Positions 6,068 through 9,817 of a stretch of 9,817 bases of DNA are shown piece after piece. Source of the DNA: Planctomycetota bacterium (GTDB lineage: Bacteria; Planctomycetota; Planctomycetia; Pirellulales; Thermoguttaceae); assembly GCA_025356915.1 (NCBI GenBank), contig JANXQG010000479.1, forward strand, positions 1-9,817. Direction: 5' to 3'. A program made the translations under genes and the position numbers. The notes beneath the pieces were generated by a model. The model saw only the letters and a program-made list of their open reading frames with translations. It did no database searches and was not told where the DNA came from. The first letter of the stretch is position 1; each line of letters begins with the position of its first letter.

Positions 6068-6970
6068 CTACACCGTCTTCGCGTTTTTGCGCATGACAGG
6101 GCTGAACCGCTCATCGGGCAGCACCATGGCCGTGATCCGCAGGCCGAACTTGTCACCGACCTTCACGACTTCGCCAGAGGCAACGGCCTGATTGCCAACC
6201 TCCAGATCGAGCATCTCTTCGCACGACTTGTCGAACTGGATGATCGAGCCAGGACCAATCTCGATGATGCGGCTTAGCTTCTGCCGCTTCTCGGCCAAGG
6301 TGACCACCACGGGCACTTTGATCCGCAAGAGACTTCGCGTGTAGGGCGGCAGATCGCCGGAGGTAAGCGGCAACGTCGGCTTCTCGACTCGCTTTGACGG
6401 CTTCCCAATCAGTTCCTTTGCCGGCATGGGCGGTAGCGCGGGCGGCACTGCGGGCGACGGCGCGGCAAACAGGCCATCAGGATTCTTTACCGGCCAGAGA
6501 ATGCCGATCGTGCCTACGGGCTTCCCGCCCTGACTTACGGCAAGCGGAACCATCGGGGCATCCTGGGCCACGCCACCCCGGCCCAACGCGTCACCCAGGT
6601 TCGTGACCCAGTGGGCGATGAAGTCGCTAGCCATCCAGGTTTCCGGCAACAGGTTCATACCCAATTCCTGGGCCAACGTCGCCAGCTTGCTCTCGCCTGT
6701 CTTGTCGGGCTCGGCGCACCATGCCGGCAAAAGCCCCTTGGCCGCCGGGATTGTCATGACGACGGTCGTCTGGTCAGTCTTCAGCAGGATGATCAGTCCC
6801 TTGCCGTTGAGATCGAGTTGCGCTGCGGCCGACTGCAATGTGCCCTGCGAGCCGAGGGTCGTTTGCACATCGCCATCAAAAGTACGAGCCAGCGCGGCAC
6901 CCGCCTCTTCGGCACCTACCTTACAGGCAGCCAGCACATCGTCGATGAATTGCGGAAGGGCCTCGGGCAT
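6068..6970 (-). CDS. FliM/FliN-family (SpoA domain) motor-switch-like protein
   Basis: The C-terminal part (about 212-285 of 300) is a SpoA/FliN domain: LLRIKVPVVVTLAEKRQKL, then IEIGPGSIIQFDK, LEVGNQAVASGEVV and DKFGLRIT, matching the FliN pattern of a beta-rich domain with GPGS and GEVV. In the flagellar C-ring this domain builds the switch that sets rotation; in type III secretion it forms the sorting platform. The N-terminal part (1-165) is not a classical FliN N-terminus and I do not recognise it. A Pro/Ala-rich linker (about 165-200) joins the two. FliN is usually 100-150 residues, so this is a long variant, closer in size to FliM or FliY. I start at the ATG at 6970 (MPEALPQFIDD); the frame can be extended to a TTG at 7018, but the added 16 residues look random. 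No clear Shine-Dalgarno is seen. A sigma28-like promoter lies at 7020-7047. No other flagellar gene is in the window. Confidence 0.85.
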   Translation of the reverse strand: MPEALPQFIDDVLAACKVGAEEAGAALARTFDGDVQTTLGSQGTLQSAAAQLDLNGKGLIILLKTDQTTVVMTIPAAKGLLPAWCAEPDKTGESKLATLAQELGMNLLPETWMASDFIAHWVTNLGDALGRGGVAQDAPMVPLAVSQGGKPVGTIGILWPVKNPDGLFAAPSPAVPPALPPMPAKELIGKPSKRVEKPTLPLTSGDLPPYTRSLLRIKVPVVVTLAEKRQKLSRIIEIGPGSIIQFDKSCEEMLDLEVGNQAVASGEVVKVGDKFGLRITAMVLPDERFSPVMRKNAKTV

Positions 6971-7019
6971 GGAATTATTGCTTGAAAGAGGTCTGCTTCT
7001 GTGGGGACTTCTCCCCAAT

Positions 7020-7047
7020 TGGTCGGCAATTTTGGCGGAAAACTTTA
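7020..7047 (-). promoter_or_regulatory. Sigma28 (FliA)-like promoter for the FliN-like gene
   Basis: The minus strand has TAAAGTTT (7047-7040), identical to the enterobacterial FliA -35 element, then 12 bases, then GCCGACCA (7027-7020), six of eight bases of the GCCGATAA -10 element. The usual gap is 11, so it is one base long. Transcription would start near 7013 and give a leader of about 43 bases. The leader DNA at 7003-7016 has a small 5-bp hairpin (GGGGA/TCCCC), mostly in the transcript. The position before a flagellar-type gene makes the match more believable. Confidence 0.4.
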
Positions 7048-7135
7048 CTTAATCGTCGCAGTCGGTAGTTTAGGGGTGATCCAGCCGTCGGCCGCGCGAA
7101 TTTCGAGGTTCGTGCGGAAGAGGAGTACATTTTTC

Positions 7136-7199
7136 GGCCCTTTCGGTTTTAGGTGCGGAAGACAATTATTCGCATTCCGCACCCAGAACCGGAAGAGCC
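7136..7199. repeat. Imperfect hairpin repeat containing dispersed repeat copy B
   Basis: Two 25-base arms, 7136-7160 and 7175-7199, pair at 21 of 25 positions around a 14-base loop; the innermost nine pairs (GGTGCGGAA/TTCCGCACC) are perfect. The right arm plus part of the loop (7166-7199) is the 34-bp repeat also present at 4126-4159. It stands between the divergent FliN-like and TPR genes, so it is not placed to end either transcript. A REP-type element is the likeliest reading. Confidence 0.75.
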
Positions 7200-7243
7200 A
7201 TATTTCACACCATATTTCATGGTATTCCAGCAAAGGCTATAAT
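7198..7243 (+). promoter_or_regulatory. Promoter and direct repeat upstream of the TPR gene
   Basis: A perfect -10 hexamer TATAAT lies at 7238-7243. The base-spaced -35 position (7215-7220, TTTCAT, 17-base spacer) is a poor match, which suggests an activator. CCATATTTCA occurs at 7198-7207 and 7210-7219, exactly 12 bp apart, the second copy overlapping the -35 position. Transcription would start near 7250, about 47 bases before the ATG at 7297. Confidence 0.5.
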
Positions 7244-7296
7244 TCTGGCAGGCTCAGGACTGAACACACGACGGCCCCCGTATGAAGGGGTATCTC

Positions 7297-9615
7297 ATGG
7301 CCAAGAAAAAAAAGGCAGCGAAGAAAGCCGCCGACTCCAACAAACGGCGACCGGCGAAGTCGCAGGGATTTGCTCCGTCGTCCTCTGCTTCCCCGGAAGT
7401 AATTTTGCGAAAGCGTACTTCTGGTCGAGAAAAATCTCGCAACCCCTTGGTCATCGCTCAGGAAATTGCCGACTTGGCATGGGATGTCCCACAGCCACAA
7501 AAGCAGGCGGAACTGGCCCGGCAGGCATTGAATGTTTCGCCCGATTGCGCCGACGCCTATGCAATTCTGGCCAACCAAGCTGCTTCTCGCGATCAAGCTC
7601 GGCAGCTCCTGGAGGAAGGCGTGGCTGCTGGCCAGCGGGCGATTGGCTCGAAAATTTTCGAGACCTCGACAGGCCACTTCTGGCTCAATCATCAAACTCG
7701 TCCTTACATGCGTGCCCGGCTGGGATTGGCCCAATGTTTGTGGGAGTCGGGTCAACGGACTCAGGCGGTCGAACATTATGCGGAAATGTTGCGGCTGAAT
7801 CCCAACGACAATCAGGGTGTGCGATTCCTGCTTCTGGGCGCATTGGTCGATCTGGATCGCAACGACGATGCCCAACGCCTGATGCATCACTACGAGCATG
7901 ATGGTTCCGCCGAATGGACCTACACGGCTGCTTTGCTGGCCTTTCGCCACGAGGGTGATTCGGCCATTTCCCGCAGTTTATTGTGGGCGGCTTCCCACGT
8001 GAATCAGTACGTTCCTGATTACCTGGTCGGCAATAAGAGCATGCCGTCGTTGCCGCCGTCGACTATCCAATTCGGAGGCGAGGACGAGGCCATCTGCTAC
8101 GCCACTCAGTTCCTTCGAACCTGGCGAAATTCCGCGGGGGCAATCCCCTGGCTGCGAAAGACGCTCAAGGTGCCACTACCCAAGCCGCCAAAACCCCGCA
8201 AGCCTGCTTGGTCGCGATTTCGCCACGCATTCCTGCGCCTGCCGCAGATCGACGAGGAGGTCTGGCAATTGGAGGTCTGCCGTCTGCCGCTTTCGCGCGC
8301 GGAAGGTAAGATGTCTCGTCCACCCTGGGTGTTGGTGTTATGGAATCGCACGGAAGACACCATTCTTACGTTCGAGACTGGCGACACACAGCCGACCGCG
8401 GGAGATGCCTGGAACGTGCTGATCGAGGCATTGTTGCGTCCCCGATTTGGAGAACCGCACCGGCCGGCGGAGATCCAGGTGCGTCGCAATGCCTTCTACA
8501 AAGCGTGGCAGAAAAAACTCCAGCAAATCGGCGTTCCGTGCCAGCTTTACGATGCTCTCGATGGACTGGACCACGTGATCGAACACCTGCTGCCGGCCTC
8601 GGTCAGCGTTCGGCGATTCCTCGAAGAACCGAAAAGCCAAGTGTCGGTCGATCTCGACGAACTGGCATCCTTGCCGCAGAATGTGGGCGAGTCGTGGCAG
8701 GCTGACGTCCGCCGCCTGCCCGGCTGGCTAGAACAGGATGGTGAACTGCGGCGCCCCTGGGCGTCCCTGGTTACCAGCCCCGACGAGCATCTGGTGCTGA
8801 CCCAGAACCTCGTCATGGTTCCGCCACCCGATGAGTGGATTTGGAAAAATGTTGTCGATGCCATCCTCCACCCACTCATGGGCGAGCCTCATCGGCCTGG
8901 AATTATTGAGGTCGGCAGCGACACATTCCTGCGTGTGCTTTACGATCGGTTGGAAGCTATTGGCGTGCAGTGTGTCGCGGCGGATAATCTGGAACAGATC
9001 GACGACATCTTCCGGCAGCTTGGAAAGTTCCTTTCCGGCGGCAGGGCCTCGCCGCCGTTGGTCGAGGTGCCCGGTGTACAACTTGATGACGTTCAGAGTT
9101 TTTACGAGGCGGCAGCCGACTTTTATCGTGCGGCACCCTGGCGGCTTGTTCCAGGCGACACCACCTTGAAGATCCAGTGCCAGAAATTCAGCACTCATAC
9201 CTGGTATGGAGTGGTCATGGGCCAGAGCGGCTTGGTGTTGGGTCTTGCTCTGTATGAAGATATTGGCATGCTCCGACAGTTGTTTGCTGGGGCCGACAGC
9301 GACGACGAAAGGTCGCGGCAAGCCACGGGATTGTCGGTCATCTATGGCGAAGCGTTCGAGATCCCCATCGCCGATCTCGAAGCCGCCGAACGCCATGCTT
9401 GGCCGATCGTCAGCCCAGAGGCCTATCCCAATCCCGTTTATGTGAACCCTGGTCGCTCCATGCGACCGCCGTTAGCATGGGAGTTGGGGTTATTGGAGGG
9501 CTGCTTGCGGGCGATTCCGCAATTTTTGGAAAGCGGCGACAAAAGTGCCACGATCGAGGTATCAAACTCCCGCGGGAACTTGACTTTGCAGTTATCGCGG
9601 ATGGAAGAAGAATAA
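7297..9615 (+). CDS. TPR protein with two DUF6930-like domains and a C-terminal DUF7309-like domain
   Basis: Function unknown. I start at the ATG at 7297 (MAKKKKAAKK, 772 residues) because AAGGGG at 7285-7290 lies six bases upstream; an ATG at 7282 would put that site inside the gene. Positions below count from 7282. A Lys/Arg-rich tail (6-55) leads to a helical TPR part (about 55-290) with LGLAQCLWESGQRTQAVEHY and MLRLNPND; it resembles the ST7-like TPR family. A Pro/Lys linker (298-310) follows. Then come two related domains, about 327-437 and 471-580, sharing WQ..V.RLP, RP.W, GEPHRP and IGV.C. The C-terminal domain (about 603-750) has APWRLVPGD, YGEAFEIP and YPNPVYVNPG. The DUF names are from memory. 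No signal peptide, membrane segment or catalytic motif is seen, so it is probably cytosolic. It stands alone on its strand with its own promoter. Confidence 0.93.
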   Translation: MAKKKKAAKKAADSNKRRPAKSQGFAPSSSASPEVILRKRTSGREKSRNPLVIAQEIADLAWDVPQPQKQAELARQALNVSPDCADAYAILANQAASRDQARQLLEEGVAAGQRAIGSKIFETSTGHFWLNHQTRPYMRARLGLAQCLWESGQRTQAVEHYAEMLRLNPNDNQGVRFLLLGALVDLDRNDDAQRLMHHYEHDGSAEWTYTAALLAFRHEGDSAISRSLLWAASHVNQYVPDYLVGNKSMPSLPPSTIQFGGEDEAICYATQFLRTWRNSAGAIPWLRKTLKVPLPKPPKPRKPAWSRFRHAFLRLPQIDEEVWQLEVCRLPLSRAEGKMSRPPWVLVLWNRTEDTILTFETGDTQPTAGDAWNVLIEALLRPRFGEPHRPAEIQVRRNAFYKAWQKKLQQIGVPCQLYDALDGLDHVIEHLLPASVSVRRFLEEPKSQVSVDLDELASLPQNVGESWQADVRRLPGWLEQDGELRRPWASLVTSPDEHLVLTQNLVMVPPPDEWIWKNVVDAILHPLMGEPHRPGIIEVGSDTFLRVLYDRLEAIGVQCVAADNLEQIDDIFRQLGKFLSGGRASPPLVEVPGVQLDDVQSFYEAAADFYRAAPWRLVPGDTTLKIQCQKFSTHTWYGVVMGQSGLVLGLALYEDIGMLRQLFAGADSDDERSRQATGLSVIYGEAFEIPIADLEAAERHAWPIVSPEAYPNPVYVNPGRSMRPPLAWELGLLEGCLRAIPQFLESGDKSATIEVSNSRGNLTLQLSRMEEE

Positions 9616-9817
9616 CTGATTTGGCTGTATAACTTGTTCGCCGTATGTTGATGGCCAGGCAGTTGTCAACACCACCATAAAACCCACGAACAGCAACGAC
9701 CCGTTATCAACTTGCCATCAACTGACAACCAACTTGCATTCAACGGTTTTTCCACACCAAAATTCGCCTGATCGCCTTGCCTAAAGCATTGCTGAATAAG
9801 CCTATTACGATAACCGC
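9616..9817. other. Non-coding right edge
   Basis: No supported gene on either strand in these 202 bases. There is no clear terminator hairpin for the TPR gene. The stretch is richer in A and T than the genes. It contains the phased CAAC array and DnaA-box-like sequences described separately, plus TTGTCAACA at 9663-9671. The last 60 bases show nothing that I can name. The gene these signals belong to may lie beyond the window. Confidence 0.6.
9708..9756. repeat. Four CAAC motifs at exact 11-bp spacing plus DnaA-box-like site
   Basis: CAAC starts at 9708, 9719, 9730 and 9741, each exactly 11 bp from the last, so all four face the same side of the helix. The first and third units extend to CAACTTGCCATCAAC and CAACTTGCATTCAAC (13 of 15 alike, 22 bp apart). 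TTTTCCACA at 9748-9756 matches the DnaA box TTATCCACA at eight of nine positions; TTATCAACT (9704-9712) matches at seven. Eleven-bp direct repeats also suit PhoB/OmpR-type regulators. Origin, operator or simple repeat cannot be told apart here. Confidence 0.55.

Noticed and set aside
7237..7950. 237-codon minus-strand frame
   Set aside because: Antisense to the TPR gene, whose frame has clear repeats and a good ribosome site.
9616..9817. Confirmed replication origin
   Set aside because: Only one eight-of-nine DnaA-box match, no dnaA or dnaN in view and no skew data; kept as a lead only.
1..9817. tRNA, rRNA, prophage, defence or toxin-antitoxin system
   Set aside because: I found no tRNA-like cloverleaf, integrase, transposase, nuclease or toxin-like small gene pair; the genes are housekeeping, regulatory or of unknown role.

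Overview
The window looks like chromosomal DNA from a planctomycete, probably of the Pirellulales type. This is an inference from three things: the protein style, the pairing of housekeeping genes with a FliN-type motility gene and csrA, and the many short palindromic repeats between genes (including an arm beginning ACCAACCCGAAGCGCAAGCG, a sequence I associate with planctomycete genomes). No database search was possible.

There are six protein genes. On the minus strand, reading leftward from about position 7000, are a FliM/FliN-family motor-switch-like protein (6068-6970), an AAA-family ATPase with a winged-helix-like region (4183-5766), the ribosome-associated GTPase TypA/BipA (1947-3773) and argininosuccinate lyase ArgH (36-1421). 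On the plus strand are the RNA-binding regulator CsrA (1756-1938), which converges on typA with an 8-bp gap, and a large TPR protein with a duplicated domain (7297-9615), which diverges from the fliN-like gene. ArgH, TypA and CsrA are near-certain. The SpoA domain of the FliN-like protein is clear. The ATPase and the TPR protein can be described but not assigned a role.

The gaps between genes hold most of the unusual content. The left edge is a seven-base tandem repeat that encodes the end and the stop codon of argH. Between argH and csrA a 122-bp imperfect palindrome sits almost exactly midway between two good sigma70-type promoters. Upstream of typA a near-consensus promoter has a perfect dyad filling its spacer, followed by a leader of about 148 nt that can fold. 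Other palindromes lie at 3997-4081, 5917-6039 and 7136-7199. The last shares a 34-base sequence with 4126-4159. A sigma28-like promoter precedes the fliN-like gene. The right edge (9616-9817) is non-coding and holds four CAAC motifs spaced exactly 11 bp apart beside a DnaA-box-like sequence.

The genes do not form one operon: each minus-strand gene is separated from the next by a gap with its own signals. A possible link is motility and translation control (CsrA, the FliN-like protein, TypA), but this rests on proximity only. I did not find a convincing new multi-gene system. The best leads are regulatory or repeat structures and the domain architecture of the TPR protein.
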